Below the pieces are notes generated by a model, which saw only the letters and a program-made list of their open reading frames with translations, had not been told where the DNA came from and did not search any database. A program made the position numbers and the translations under genes. Below are positions 42,791 through 55,127 of a stretch of DNA of 64,000 nucleotides, one piece after another; position 1 is the stretch's first letter; each line of letters begins with the position of its first letter. Origin of the DNA: Mycobacterium sp. OTB74 (GTDB taxonomy: Bacteria; Actinomycetota; Actinomycetes; Mycobacteriales; Mycobacteriaceae); NCBI RefSeq assembly GCF_029892685.1, contig NZ_JARXVD010000013.1:106410-170409 (forward strand), in the 5' to 3' direction.

Positions 42791-43423
42791 GTGAGCCCGC
42801 AGACGTCGACGCCCAGCGAACCCATCAGCCGGCGCGCGGAATACGCCGAAACAACCCGCCGCGCGGTGGTGGCTGCAGCCCGGCGGTTGTTCACGGAAAA
42901 GGGCTACTTCGCCACGACCGTCAACGAAATCGCGGCCGCCGCCCGCGTCTCTCCGGCCACCGTGTACTCCGTCAACGGCGGCAAGCAAGGACTGCTGTGC
43001 ACATTGATCGACGAATGGTCGGCTGCACCGGTCGTTGCCGAGGCCCGCGAGCACATCGAAAACCTCAATGACCCCAACGAAATCGTCCGTTATCTCGCCG
43101 AGCTGACCCGCAAAATGCGCCAGGAGTACGGCGACATCATGCGCATCGTGCTTGCTGCAGCCCCCCATGACCAGGTCGCCGCCGAAGGACTTGCCCTCGC
43201 CACCTCCCGTTATCGCGGTGGTAATGGCCTGGCGGCCCAGCGCCTCGCCGACCTGGGCGCTCTGCGCGAAGGCATGGACGCCGACGCAGCCCTCGACATC
43301 ATCTGGTTCTACCTCGGCTACGCCGGATTCTTCACTCTCGTCGACGACAACGGGTGGACCTACCAAAAAGCTGAACAATGGCTCTGCACCGCGGTGAGCC
43401 AAGCCCTGCTGAAACCCTCATAG
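42791..43423 (+). CDS. TetR family regulator of the FAD oxidase
   Basis: A 210-residue TetR-type regulator. GTG 42791 has a strong ribosome site (AAAGGAG, 42778-42784); the ATG at 42773 lies upstream of that site and is rejected. The DNA-binding domain reads TRRAVVAAARRLFTEKGYFATTVNEIAAAARVSPATVYSV (about 20-58). The ligand domain is unassigned. It is divergent from the FAD-linked oxidase and shares the GCTAGAG operator. Confidence 0.9.
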   Translation: MSPQTSTPSEPISRRAEYAETTRRAVVAAARRLFTEKGYFATTVNEIAAAARVSPATVYSVNGGKQGLLCTLIDEWSAAPVVAEAREHIENLNDPNEIVRYLAELTRKMRQEYGDIMRIVLAAAPHDQVAAEGLALATSRYRGGNGLAAQRLADLGALREGMDADAALDIIWFYLGYAGFFTLVDDNGWTYQKAEQWLCTAVSQALLKPS

Positions 43424-43567
43424 CGTCAGGAGCGTCTGCAGCCCATGACATGGCAGTCACGCTGGAAGTCCTTTGCCGGCATGGCTTCTCGGGCACACTT
43501 TTGACACAACGGGGATGTGCCATCAATGCCGTTGCACCACTGATAGGCCTCTGACCTCAGTGAATAA

Positions 43568-43642
43568 TGGTGGGCGCGGACGGTATCGAACCGCCGACCG
43601 CTGGTGTGTAAAACCAGAGCTCTACCACTGAGCTACGCGCCC
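43568..43642 (-). tRNA. tRNA-Val (anticodon UAC)
   Basis: The minus strand folds as a full cloverleaf: acceptor GGGCGCG paired with CGCGCCC, D-arm GCTCAGTGGTAGAGC, anticodon stem CTGGT/ACCAG with loop TTTACAC (anticodon TAC) and T-arm with GGTTCGATACC. Discriminator A is followed by an encoded CCA (43568-43570). Confidence 0.96.
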
Positions 43643-43683
43643 TGCGTCGGGCACGCTACACGGCTTAACGCGCCAAGGGAAAA

Positions 43684-44139
43684 TCAATTCAGCGCAGCCA
43701 GCGCCGATACCCACACCGACTGGTCCCGCTGCTCCCCCGGCGACGTGCACTCGGCGAACCGCACCACGCCGGTCCGATCCACCACGAAGGTGCCGCGGTC
43801 CGGATAGCCGGCGTCGGCGTTGAACACGCCGTAGGCCTGGGACACCGCGCCGTGCGGCCAGAAGTCCGACAGGATCGGGAAATCGAAGCCTGATTCACGG
43901 GCCCAGACCTTGTGGGTGGCCGGTGGCCCGACCGAAATCGTCAACGTCTCCACCGAGGAATTGCGATACGTCGCCAGGTGATCCTGAATCTCGCCGAGCT
44001 CCCCCGCACACACCGGGGTGAACGCCAGCGGAAAGAACACCACCAGCACATTGCACCCGCGCAACGCCGACATTGTCACCGGACGGCCGTGCTGGTCCTT
44101 CAGGGTGAAGTCAGGCGCCGGAGCACCGACCGGGATCAT
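43684..44139 (-). CDS. ahpE: Peroxiredoxin AhpE (1-Cys type)
   Basis: A 151-residue peroxiredoxin that reduces peroxides and peroxynitrite in the cytoplasm. PLAFTPVCAGEL carries the peroxidatic Cys44; the PxxxT/SxxC arrangement and Arg (FVVDRTGVVRFAE) are present. A second Cys at residue 29 is unlike the M. tuberculosis protein and not at a usual resolving position. SVGPPATHKVWARESGFDFPILSDFWPHG is diagnostic of AhpE. Located after tRNA-Val, as in related genomes. Confidence 0.95.
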   Translation of the reverse strand: MIPVGAPAPDFTLKDQHGRPVTMSALRGCNVLVVFFPLAFTPVCAGELGEIQDHLATYRNSSVETLTISVGPPATHKVWARESGFDFPILSDFWPHGAVSQAYGVFNADAGYPDRGTFVVDRTGVVRFAECTSPGEQRDQSVWVSALAALN

Positions 44140-44242
44140 CGAAAATCTCGCGAACGTAACCAGATGGCGGTCTGCGCGCGTGTTCGCCGCCCTGTAGTTA
44201 CGTCCGCGGGGCGAACGTCCGGCCCCCGAGGGACATACCGCA

Positions 44243-44665
44243 CTAGCGCCGGCCCGCGGCCTTCGACTTCGGCTGCACCAAGCGGCTGGCGATCCAGTCG
44301 CCCAGGTTGGCGGACGACGTCACCACCAGCCCGGCCGTAGGCGCCGACTCGGCGATCTCAGCGGGCTGCACGTGGCCGGGCTTACCGGTCTTCGGGGTGA
44401 CCACCCAGATAACACCGTCCTCAGCCAGCGGAGTGATGGCGTCCATCAAGCGGTCCACCAGGTCACCATCGTCGTCGCGCCACCACAGCAGCACCACGTC
44501 CACCACGTCATCCGAGTCCTCGTCGAGAAGCTCACTGCCGCAGGCATCTTCGATGTCTGCACGGATGTCGTCGTCGGTGTCCTCGTCCCAGCCCAACTCC
44601 TGAACGATCTGACTTTTCTGAATGCCCAGTCTGTGGGCGAAGTTCGGCGCGTCCGCCGCGGCCAC
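44243..44665 (-). CDS. DUF3052 family protein, Rv2239c-like
   Basis: A 140-residue conserved actinobacterial protein of unknown function (DUF3052). Start GTG 44665 (MAAADAPNFAHRLGI). Conserved stretches: QIVQELGWDEDTDDDIRADIED (about 19-40), DVVLLWWRDDDGDLVDRLMDA and GVIWVVTPKTGKPGHVQPAEIAE. Acidic in the first half, basic at the end. No domain suggests a reaction. Confidence 0.9.
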   Translation of the reverse strand: MAAADAPNFAHRLGIQKSQIVQELGWDEDTDDDIRADIEDACGSELLDEDSDDVVDVVLLWWRDDDGDLVDRLMDAITPLAEDGVIWVVTPKTGKPGHVQPAEIAESAPTAGLVVTSSANLGDWIASRLVQPKSKAAGRR

Positions 44666-44774
44666 CGGTGTCCTCCTTTAACCTGCCTGTTTGCTGCCCA
44701 TATGGGTGGAACCCCATCGTCGCATGACGGTACAACTCATTGGCCGCATGCCACGCACGTTCACGAATCCTTGA

Positions 44775-45317
44775 TCAATGAGTGCCCGCTATGCACAGCG
44801 TTTGGATGGTGGACTTCGCCGCGTTGAGCTTGTTCACCGCGTCGTTGAACGGGTCAGTTGCCGCATTGCTGCCGATCGCGCCGGCGAGTGCCCGCGCGGC
44901 GTCCACCCAGCTGCTCAACGCATTCTTGAGGTCGCTCGACACCCCGGCGGTCGAGGCTTGGGACACCGCGTCGGCGCTGTGGTTGAGCGCGTCGACAGCC
45001 GCCTGCGTGGTCGCCGAATCAGCGCTGCCGTTGTTTACCGCAGAGACATAGGCATTGACGTCTGTCAGGACGGTGTCGATGGCGTCGCCGAAAGGCTGAC
45101 ATGCTCCCACGACCGCCGCGACTGAGGCCGAGCTGGCCGCCGAGGCACTGGACACCGACACCGACGTCCGATATGCCGCAGCTTGCGGCGTATCAACGGT
45201 TGAACTGCCGTCGGTGACCTTGGCGCACCCGACGACAATCATGGCGCTGGCAGCTAGGCCGCCGAGCACGCCGACGCCCACCCGAAGGCGTCGCGCCAGG
45301 ACTTGCCGACTGATCAC
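44775..45317 (-). CDS. Probable lipoprotein, Rv2240c-like
   Basis: A 180-residue exported protein. Signal segment about residues 14-30 ends in IVVGC (Cys31), a lipobox. The mature chain is Ser/Ala/Val-rich, then helical, with one Cys at VGACQPF and one near the C-terminus (QTLCIAG) that could form a disulphide. Position between the DUF3052 gene and aceE matches Rv2240c. Function unknown. Confidence 0.8.
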   Translation of the reverse strand: MISRQVLARRLRVGVGVLGGLAASAMIVVGCAKVTDGSSTVDTPQAAAYRTSVSVSSASAASSASVAAVVGACQPFGDAIDTVLTDVNAYVSAVNNGSADSATTQAAVDALNHSADAVSQASTAGVSSDLKNALSSWVDAARALAGAIGSNAATDPFNDAVNKLNAAKSTIQTLCIAGTH

Positions 45318-45468
45318 AATGCCTGACCGTACCGGTTCGTCGGGTTCATCGCCGGTTCATCAATTCGTACTCGCCGGTAGCACACCCCGGCGCTGCCAGC
45401 GCGGCACGATAGGTGGACGATAGGCACTGCCACAAGCAACAGAAAACAAAATACGCAAGGAGCGGCAG

Positions 45469-48258
<2,790 letters not shown>

Positions 48259-48313
48259 GTCCTCGCGACCAGCACTGGCGGAAATCACCAGACAACAGGC
48301 GTAGCTTTTAGCT

Positions 48314-49615
48314 GTGCCCGACAAAATGGCCGACCATCGGTTCGTCCCGCCGAAGTCGACGCTAGAGGTGCTGGAGAACGTGCCGGAGACGGTGCTGCGC
48401 CGTCTCAAGCAGTACTCCGGCACCTTGGCCACCCAGGCGGTGCACGCGCTCGAGGAGCGGTTGCCGTTCTTCGCCGACTTGGAGGCCTCCCAACGGGCCA
48501 GCGTGCACCTGGTGGTGCAGACCGCGGTGGTCAACTTCGTCGAGTGGATGCGTGATCCAAACAGCGACGTCAGCTACACCGCACAGGCCTTCGAGGTGGT
48601 GCCTCAAGAGCTGAAGCGGCGCATCGCGCTGCGGCAGACGGTCGAGATGGTGCGCGTCACCATGGAGTTCTTCGAAGAGGTGGTACCGCTGTTGGCCCGC
48701 AGCGAGGAGCAACTGACCGCCCTCACCGCGGGCATCCTGCGCTACAGCCGCGATTTGGCCTTCGCCGCGGCCACCGCATACGCCGACGCCGCCGAAGCCC
48801 GGGGTGCGTGGGACACCCGGATGGAGGCCAACGTGGTCGACGCCGTGGTGCGCGGTGACGTCGGCCCCGCCTTGCAGTCCCAGGCTGCTGCACTGAACTG
48901 GGACGCCACGGCGCCCGCGACAGTCGTGGTGGGACTACCCCAGCCAGACCGGGTCGATCTGGCCAGCGAGGACGTACATGACGTCACCACCCGCAACGGC
49001 CGGGTAGCCCTGTCCGACGTGCACGGCACCTGGTTGGTCGCCATCGTGTCGGGACATATCTCGCCCACCGATCGGTTCCTCGGCGAATTGATGTCGGTAT
49101 TCGCTGACGGGCCGGTGGTCATCGGACCCGTGGCGGCGACCCTATCGGCGGCGCATTACAGCGCCACCGAGGCCATCTCGGGCATGAACGCGGTGTCCGG
49201 ATGGACCAACGCACCACGCCCGGTGCCGGCTCGGGAACTGCTGCCCGAACGTGCACTACTCGGCGATCGATCGGCCATCACAGCCCTGGAGATGGAGGTG
49301 GTCCGGCCGCTGGCAGACGCAGGTCCGGCCCTTGCCGAGACCCTGGATGCCTACCTCGATGCCGGGGGTGCCATAGAGGCGTGCGCCCGCAAATTGTTCG
49401 TTCATCCAAACACCGTCCGGTACCGACTGCGCCGAATCGCCGACTTCACCGGCCGCGATCCGATGGTGCCGCGTGATGCTTATGTATTAAGAGTGGCTTC
49501 TACGGTGGGTCGGCTGAACCGCCACGCACCCCACGCAACCACAGCAAACAACCTGCTCAGAGCACCCGAGATGGACGATTTGGGCCTGTCGGCGCAGACC
49601 CGGGCAGTGACCTAG
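48314..49615 (+). CDS. mabR: PucR-type transcriptional regulator MabR of the FASII operon
   Basis: A 433-residue regulator, orthologue of Rv2242 (MabR), which controls the mycolic acid fasII operon located directly downstream. The N-terminal half is helical (RRLKQYSGTLATQAVHALEERLPF), the middle is a GGDEF-like PucR domain, and a PucR-type helix-turn-helix sits at about 353-376 (GAIEACARKLFVHPNTVRYRLRRI). GTG 48314 is the start used; the ATG at 48326 is an alternative. It is separated from fabD by 124 bp that contain a symmetric candidate binding site. Confidence 0.92.
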   Translation: MPDKMADHRFVPPKSTLEVLENVPETVLRRLKQYSGTLATQAVHALEERLPFFADLEASQRASVHLVVQTAVVNFVEWMRDPNSDVSYTAQAFEVVPQELKRRIALRQTVEMVRVTMEFFEEVVPLLARSEEQLTALTAGILRYSRDLAFAAATAYADAAEARGAWDTRMEANVVDAVVRGDVGPALQSQAAALNWDATAPATVVVGLPQPDRVDLASEDVHDVTTRNGRVALSDVHGTWLVAIVSGHISPTDRFLGELMSVFADGPVVIGPVAATLSAAHYSATEAISGMNAVSGWTNAPRPVPARELLPERALLGDRSAITALEMEVVRPLADAGPALAETLDAYLDAGGAIEACARKLFVHPNTVRYRLRRIADFTGRDPMVPRDAYVLRVASTVGRLNRHAPHATTANNLLRAPEMDDLGLSAQTRAVT

Positions 49616-49653
49616 GTCGCAATCCGGTCTCGCCCGCATCGCATCACGTGCAC

Positions 49654-49674
49654 TTTTGTAGACATTCCACAAAA
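49654..49674. promoter_or_regulatory. Candidate MabR operator before fabD
   Basis: TTTTGT-N9-ACAAAA, perfect 6-bp arms, 65 bp upstream of the fabD start in the only intergenic region between mabR and the FASII genes. A TATTCT hexamer at about 49692 could be the -10 element. Assignment to MabR follows from its known role at this promoter. Confidence 0.7.
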
Positions 49675-49739
49675 TCCTAAGACGAGGTTCATATTCTCTT
49701 ACACGAGGTAAATCCGCCTTCACAGTGTTTTCTTAATCC

Positions 49740-50675
49740 GTGCCTCAAACACCCGTGCTTGCGCTGCTCGCTCCTGGGCAGGGTTCTCAGACCCCCGAAA
49801 TGCTCGCCCCGTGGCTTGAGCTGGCGGGCGTAGCTGACCGTCTCGCGACGTGGTCCGACATCAGCGGCCTGGACCTGGCCCGCCTGGGCACCACCGCGAC
49901 CGCTGAGGAGATCACCGACACCGCGGTGACCCAGCCCCTGGTCGTCGCGGCCACCCTGCTTGCACACGAAGAGCTGACCAAGCGCGGTCTGCTGTCCGGT
50001 GCCACCACCATCGTGGCCGGGCACTCCGTCGGCGAGATCGCCGCCTACGCCATCGCCGGTGTCATCTCCGCCGACGACGCCATCAAGTTGGCTGCCACCC
50101 GCGGTGCCGAGATGGCCAAGGCCTGTGCGCTGGAGCCCACCGGCATGTCCGCCGTCCTCGGTGGCGACGAAGCCGAGGTGCTGGCCCGCCTGGAAGCCCT
50201 CGAACTCGTGCCGGCCAACCGCAATGCGGCCGGGCAGATCGTGGCGGCCGGTGCCGTCTCAGCCCTGGAAAAGCTTGCCGAGGACCCGCCGGCCAAGGCC
50301 CGGGTGCGTCAGCTGGCCACCGCCGGCGCGTTCCACACCCACTACATGTCTTCGGCCGCCGAGCCGTACGCCGCAGCCGCCGCAACGGTGACCGCGAGCG
50401 AACCGACCACCACGCTGCTCTCAAACGCCGACGGCCAGCCTGTTTCGTCAGCGGCCGACGCCATGGAGAAGTTGGTCGCCCAGATGACCCGCCCGGTGCG
50501 CTGGGACCTGTGCTCGGCCACCATGCGCACCCGGTTTGACGGGCAAGAGGTGACCGGCATCATCGAGTTCCCGCCCGCCGGCGCCCTGACCGGCATTGCC
50601 AAGCGCGAGTGCAAGGGCGTGCCGACCTACGCCATCAAGACCCCCGCAGACCTGGACGCACTCGCCGAGTTCTGA
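49740..50675 (+). CDS. fabD: Malonyl-CoA:ACP transacylase FabD
   Basis: A 311-residue transacylase that loads malonate on AcpM for FASII elongation. The active-site motif is VAGHSVGEIAAY (Ser96), with QGSQ near the N-terminus (LLAPGQGSQTPEM) and the catalytic His in AGAFHTHYM (about 199-207). The start is GTG 49740 with no clear ribosome site, so a leaderless or weakly initiated message is possible. First gene of fabD-acpM-kasA-kasB-accD6. Confidence 0.96.
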   Translation: MPQTPVLALLAPGQGSQTPEMLAPWLELAGVADRLATWSDISGLDLARLGTTATAEEITDTAVTQPLVVAATLLAHEELTKRGLLSGATTIVAGHSVGEIAAYAIAGVISADDAIKLAATRGAEMAKACALEPTGMSAVLGGDEAEVLARLEALELVPANRNAAGQIVAAGAVSALEKLAEDPPAKARVRQLATAGAFHTHYMSSAAEPYAAAAATVTASEPTTTLLSNADGQPVSSAADAMEKLVAQMTRPVRWDLCSATMRTRFDGQEVTGIIEFPPAGALTGIAKRECKGVPTYAIKTPADLDALAEF

Positions 50676-50743
50676 CAGGCCTGTCGGCCCAGATACATCC
50701 ACCCAGGCACACCGTGTGCCGATCCAACAGAGAAGGAGCCATC

Positions 50744-51037
50744 GTGGCTGCCAGTCAAGAAGAAATCATCGCCGGCCTCGCCGAGATCATCGAAGAGGTC
50801 ACCGGCATTGAGCCGTCTGAGGTGACCCCGGAGAAGTCCTTCGTCGACGACCTGGACATCGACTCGCTGTCCATGGTTGAGATCGCCGTCCAGACCGAGG
50901 ACAAGTACGGCGTGAAGATCCCGGACGAGGACCTGGCCGGTCTGCGCACCGTTGGTGACGTCGTCGCCTACATCCAGAAGCTCGAGGAAGAAAACCCCGA
51001 AGCTGCCGCCGCCCTTCGCGATAAGTTCAGCAAGTGA
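50744..51037 (+). CDS. acpM: Meromycolate-extension acyl carrier protein AcpM
   Basis: A 97-residue acyl carrier protein that carries growing meromycolate chains in FASII. The phosphopantetheine Ser41 is in DDLDIDSLSMVE. GTG 50744 follows AGAAGGAG (50731-50738). The C-terminal extension beyond the ACP core (QKLEEENPEAAAALRDKFSK) is typical of AcpM, though shorter than the 115-residue M. tuberculosis form. The stop overlaps the kasA start (GTGA). Confidence 0.97.
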   Translation: MAASQEEIIAGLAEIIEEVTGIEPSEVTPEKSFVDDLDIDSLSMVEIAVQTEDKYGVKIPDEDLAGLRTVGDVVAYIQKLEEENPEAAAALRDKFSK

Positions 51038-52284
51038 CCAGGCCTTCCACTGCTAACGGAGGCTTCCCGAACGTCGTGGTGACCGCCGTGGAGGCCACCA
51101 CGGCGCTCGCCGCTGACATCGAGAGCACGTGGAAGGGCCTCCTGGCCGGAGAAAGCGGCATCCGTGAGTTGACCGACGACTTCGTCACCAAGTGGGACCT
51201 TCCGGTGCGTATCGGTGGTCACTTGGTCGATGACCTCGACAGCCACCTGACCCGCATCGAGCTGCGCCGCAATTCCTACGTGCAGCGCATGTCGCTCGTG
51301 CTGGCCCGACGGTTGTGGCAGTCCGCGGGTGTCCCTGAGGTCGATCCGGATCGTTTCGCTGTCGTGATCGGCACCGGCCTTGGCGGTGGCGAGAAGATCG
51401 TCGAAACCTACGACGCGATGAACGAGGGCGGGATTCGCAAGGTCAGCCCGCTCGCCGTTCAGATGATCATGCCCAACGGTGCCGCTGCGGTCGCCGGCTT
51501 GGAGCTGGGCGCCCGTGCCGGGGTCATCACCCCGGTGTCGGCGTGCTCGTCGGGTTCTGAGGCCATCGCCCACGGCTGGCGTCAGATCGTGATGGGTGAC
51601 GCGGACTTCGCCGTCGTGGGCGGCGTGGAAGGCGGCATCGAGGCGCTGCCGATCGCGGCGTTCTCGATGATGCGCGCAATGTCGACCCGCAACGACGATC
51701 CCGCGGGTGCCTCGCGTCCGTTTGACAAGGATCGCGACGGTTTCGTGTTCGGCGAGGCCGGCGCGATGATGATCATCGAGACCGAGGAGCACGCCCTGGC
51801 CCGTGGCGCCAAGCCGCTGGCTCGGATCATGGGTGCGGGTATCACCTCGGACGCGTTCCACATGGTGGCCCCGGCCGACGACGGCCAGCGGGCCGGTGCC
51901 GCGATGAAGCGTGCGCTGGAAACCGCCGGGCTGGAAGCCAAGGACATCGACCACGTCAATGCCCACGGCACGGCCACGCCGATCGGTGATACCGCCGAGG
52001 CCAATGCCATCCGAGTCGCCGGATGTCAGAACGCTGCGGTGTACGCGCCGAAATCCGCACTCGGCCACTCCATCGGGGCCGTCGGTGCACTCGAGTCGGT
52101 GTTGACGGTGCTGGCGCTGCGTGACGGTGTCATCCCTCCGACGCTGAACTACGAAACACCGGATCCCGAGATTGATCTCGATGTTGTTGCGGGCGCGCCT
52201 CGTTATGGCGACTACAAGTACGCCATCAACAACTCATTCGGGTTCGGTGGACACAATGTCGCCCTAGCCTTTGGGCGTTACTGA
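51034..52284 (+). CDS. kasA: Beta-ketoacyl-ACP synthase KasA
   Basis: A 416-residue condensing enzyme for early FASII elongation. Active-site Cys171 in VSACSSGS, with histidines in NAHGTAT and ALGHSIG. Start GTG 51034 overlaps the acpM stop. Length equals the M. tuberculosis enzyme. It is about two-thirds identical to the following kasB. Confidence 0.97.
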   Translation: MTRPSTANGGFPNVVVTAVEATTALAADIESTWKGLLAGESGIRELTDDFVTKWDLPVRIGGHLVDDLDSHLTRIELRRNSYVQRMSLVLARRLWQSAGVPEVDPDRFAVVIGTGLGGGEKIVETYDAMNEGGIRKVSPLAVQMIMPNGAAAVAGLELGARAGVITPVSACSSGSEAIAHGWRQIVMGDADFAVVGGVEGGIEALPIAAFSMMRAMSTRNDDPAGASRPFDKDRDGFVFGEAGAMMIIETEEHALARGAKPLARIMGAGITSDAFHMVAPADDGQRAGAAMKRALETAGLEAKDIDHVNAHGTATPIGDTAEANAIRVAGCQNAAVYAPKSALGHSIGAVGALESVLTVLALRDGVIPPTLNYETPDPEIDLDVVAGAPRYGDYKYAINNSFGFGGHNVALAFGRY

Positions 52285-52308
52285 GTCGAAGGGAAATCTG
52301 GGGCAGTA

Positions 52309-53577
52309 ATGGCAGAGGTAACCGCAAAGAAGTTGTCAACGGGGAATGGTCTCCCCAATGTCGTCGTCACCGGTGTCGCGATGTCGACGGCGTTGGCAAC
52401 CGATGCTGAAACCACATGGAAGAAACTCCTTGAGGGGGAAAGTGGGATTCGCCTCCTCGATGACGCTTTCATCGAGGAGTACGACCTACCCGTCCGCATC
52501 GGCGGGCACCTGCACGAGGATTTCGAAAGTGAACTGACGCGGGTCGAACTGCGTCGCCTGTCATATCTGCAAAAAATGTCGACGGTCATCGGCCGGCGAG
52601 TCTGGGAAAACGCAGGCTCGCCGGACGTTGATCCGCGCCGACTCATGGTGTCCATGGGTACCGGCATCGGCTCCGCCGAGGAGCTGGTCTTCGCCTACGA
52701 CGGCATGCGCGAACGCGGGCTGCGGGCGGTATCGCCGCTGGTCGTCCAGATGTTCATGCCCAACGGGCCGGCCGCGGCAGTCGGGCTGGACCGCAAGGCC
52801 AAGGCTGGGGTGAGCACCCTGATCTCGGCGTGCGCGTCCGGTTCCGAAGCCATCGCGAACGCCTGGCGCCAGCTGGTGCTGGGCGAGGCTGACGTCGCCA
52901 TCTGTGGCGGCGTCGAAACCAAGATCGAGGCAGTGCCGATCGCCGGGTTCGCCCAGATGCGCATCGTGCTGTCCAACACCAATGACAACCCGGCCGGCGC
53001 CTGTCGCCCGTTCGACCGCGACCGCAACGGTTTCGTGTTCGGTGAGGGCGCCGCGCTACTCGTGCTGGAGACCGAGGAACACGCCAAGGCCCGCGGCGCC
53101 AACATCCTGGCCCGTCTGATGGGTGCCAGCGTGACCTCCGACGGCTACCACATCGTGGCCCCGGACCCCAACGGCGAGCAGGCCGGTTACGCCATGACCC
53201 GGGCCATCGAACTGGCCGGTCTGGTGCCCACTGACATCGACCACGTCAACGCGCACGCCACCGGCACCACGGTCGGCGACGTCGCCGAAGGTGTGGCCAT
53301 CAACAATGCGATGAAAGGCCACCGGCCCGCGGTGTACGCCCCGAAGTCGGCCCTGGGCCACTCGGTCGGTGCGGTCGGCGCGGTGGAATCCATCCTGACC
53401 GTGCTCGCGCTGCGCGACGGCGTCATCCCGCCCACACTGAATCTGGAGAACCTAGATCCGGAGATCGACCTGGACGTGGTCGCCAAGGCGCCGCGGCACG
53501 GAGACTACCGGTACGCGATCAACAACTCGTTCGGGTTCGGCGGACACAACGTCGCACTCGCATTCGGCCGGTACTGA
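52309..53577 (+). CDS. kasB: Beta-ketoacyl-ACP synthase KasB
   Basis: A 422-residue paralogue of KasA used for the last elongation cycles that give full-length mycolates. Cys175 in ISACASGS, histidines in NAHATGT and ALGHSVG. ATG 52309 follows GAAGGGAAA by about 15 bp. It differs from KasA mainly in the N-terminal dozen residues and surface loops. Confidence 0.97.
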   Translation: MAEVTAKKLSTGNGLPNVVVTGVAMSTALATDAETTWKKLLEGESGIRLLDDAFIEEYDLPVRIGGHLHEDFESELTRVELRRLSYLQKMSTVIGRRVWENAGSPDVDPRRLMVSMGTGIGSAEELVFAYDGMRERGLRAVSPLVVQMFMPNGPAAAVGLDRKAKAGVSTLISACASGSEAIANAWRQLVLGEADVAICGGVETKIEAVPIAGFAQMRIVLSNTNDNPAGACRPFDRDRNGFVFGEGAALLVLETEEHAKARGANILARLMGASVTSDGYHIVAPDPNGEQAGYAMTRAIELAGLVPTDIDHVNAHATGTTVGDVAEGVAINNAMKGHRPAVYAPKSALGHSVGAVGAVESILTVLALRDGVIPPTLNLENLDPEIDLDVVAKAPRHGDYRYAINNSFGFGGHNVALAFGRY

Positions 53578-53628
53578 GCAACCGCGGCAGCCGTGAGCGC
53601 CTACCGCGAGATCAAGGAGATTGAACAG

Positions 53629-55050
53629 ATGACGACCCTGGCACCCGAGGCGACCGCCGAGTCTCTTGATCCTCGCGACCCGCTGCTGCGGCTCTCGACC
53701 TTCTTCGACGACGGCAGCGTTTCGCTACTCCATGAGCGGGACAAGTCCGGCGTGCTGGCCGCTTCCGGCACCGTCAACGGCGTGCGGACCGTCGCGTTCT
53801 GCACCGACGGAACGGTCATGGGTGGTGCCATGGGCGTCGATGGCTGCGCGCACATCGTCCGCGCCTACGACACCGCCATCGAGGACCAGGCGCCCATCGT
53901 CGGCATCTGGCACTCCGGCGGGGCCCGTCTGGCCGAGGGCGTGCGCGCCCTGCACGGCGTGGGCCTGGTCTTCGAGGCGATGATCCGCGCTTCCGGCTAC
54001 ATCCCGCAGATTTCCGTGGTGGTCGGTTTCGCGGCCGGTGGCGCGGCGTACGGCCCGGCGCTGACCGACGTCATCATCATGGCGCCAGACAGCAAGGTGT
54101 TCGTCACCGGTCCGGACGTGGTGCGCAGCGTTACCGGCGAGGACGTCGACATGGTCTCGCTCGGCGGCCCGGACACCCACCACAAGAAGTCCGGCGTCTG
54201 CCACATCGTCGCCGACGATGAGCTGGATGCCTACGAGCGTGGCCGTCGCCTGGTCGGATTGTTCTGCCAGCAGGGTCATTTCGACCGCAACAAGGCCGAG
54301 GCCGGCGACACCGACCTGCGGGCCCTGATGCCGGAGTCGGCACGCCGTGCCTACGACGTGCACCCGATCGTCACAGCGCTGCTGGACGAGGGCGTGCCGT
54401 TCGAAGAGTTCCAGGGCAAGTGGGCGCCGTCCATCGTGGTCGGCCTGGGCCGGCTCGCGGGCCGGTCGGTGGGCGTCATCGCCAACAACCCGCTGCGTCT
54501 GGGCGGCTGCCTGAACTCTGAAAGCGCTGAGAAGGCAGCACGTTTCGTGCGGCTGTGCGACGCGTTCGGCATCCCGCTGATCGTCGTGGTGGACGTCCCG
54601 GGCTACCTGCCCGGTGTCGACCAGGAGTGGGGCGGCGTGGTGCGCCGCGGCGCCAAGCTGCTGCACGCCTTCGGCGAGTGCTCGGTGCCCCGGGTGACGC
54701 TGGTGACCCGCAAGATTTACGGCGGCGCGTACATCGCCATGAACTCGCGCTCGCTGGGTGCTTCGAAGGTCTTCGCCTGGCCGGACGCCGAGGTTGCCGT
54801 CATGGGCGCCAAGGCCGCCGTCGGCATCCTGCACAAGCGTAAGTTGGCCGCCGCGCCCGATCACGAGCGCGAGGCCCTGCACGAAGAGCTGGCATTGGAG
54901 CACGAGCGCATCGCCGGTGGTGTGGACAGCGCCATCGAGATCGGTGTGGTGGACGAGAAAATCGACCCGGCCCACACCCGGTCGAAGATCACCCAGGCCT
55001 TGGCCGAAGCCCCGGCCCGGCGTGGTCGCCACAAGAACATCCCGCTCTGA
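53629..55050 (+). CDS. accD6: Acetyl/propionyl-CoA carboxylase beta subunit AccD6
   Basis: A 473-residue carboxyltransferase subunit that makes malonyl-CoA for FASII, in complex with a biotinylated alpha subunit encoded elsewhere. ATG 53629 (MTTLAPEA) gives exactly the M. tuberculosis length; the frame extends 12 codons upstream. Acyl-CoA site GFAAGGAAYGPALTD and biotin-side GGAYIAMNSRSLGA are visible, with HKKSGV for CoA binding. Last gene of the FASII operon, followed by a strong hairpin. Confidence 0.96.
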   Translation: MTTLAPEATAESLDPRDPLLRLSTFFDDGSVSLLHERDKSGVLAASGTVNGVRTVAFCTDGTVMGGAMGVDGCAHIVRAYDTAIEDQAPIVGIWHSGGARLAEGVRALHGVGLVFEAMIRASGYIPQISVVVGFAAGGAAYGPALTDVIIMAPDSKVFVTGPDVVRSVTGEDVDMVSLGGPDTHHKKSGVCHIVADDELDAYERGRRLVGLFCQQGHFDRNKAEAGDTDLRALMPESARRAYDVHPIVTALLDEGVPFEEFQGKWAPSIVVGLGRLAGRSVGVIANNPLRLGGCLNSESAEKAARFVRLCDAFGIPLIVVVDVPGYLPGVDQEWGGVVRRGAKLLHAFGECSVPRVTLVTRKIYGGAYIAMNSRSLGASKVFAWPDAEVAVMGAKAAVGILHKRKLAAAPDHEREALHEELALEHERIAGGVDSAIEIGVVDEKIDPAHTRSKITQALAEAPARRGRHKNIPL

Positions 55051-55092
55051 TCTCTCGCGAGCAGTGCCCCGCAAGCGGGAGGTGCCCCCAGT

Positions 55093-55127
55093 GAAATCCC
55101 CCTAAACCGCGTGTTTAGGGGGATTTC
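55093..55127 (+). terminator. Terminator of the FASII operon
   Basis: A perfect 14-bp stem (GAAATCCCCCTAAA, 55093-55106; TTTAGGGGGATTTC, 55114-55127) with a 7-nt loop, 43 bp after accD6. Confidence 0.88.

Noticed and set aside
53725..55074. 449-codon minus-strand frame opposite accD6
   Set aside because: Antisense shadow of AccD6, which accounts for the whole stretch with clear motifs.
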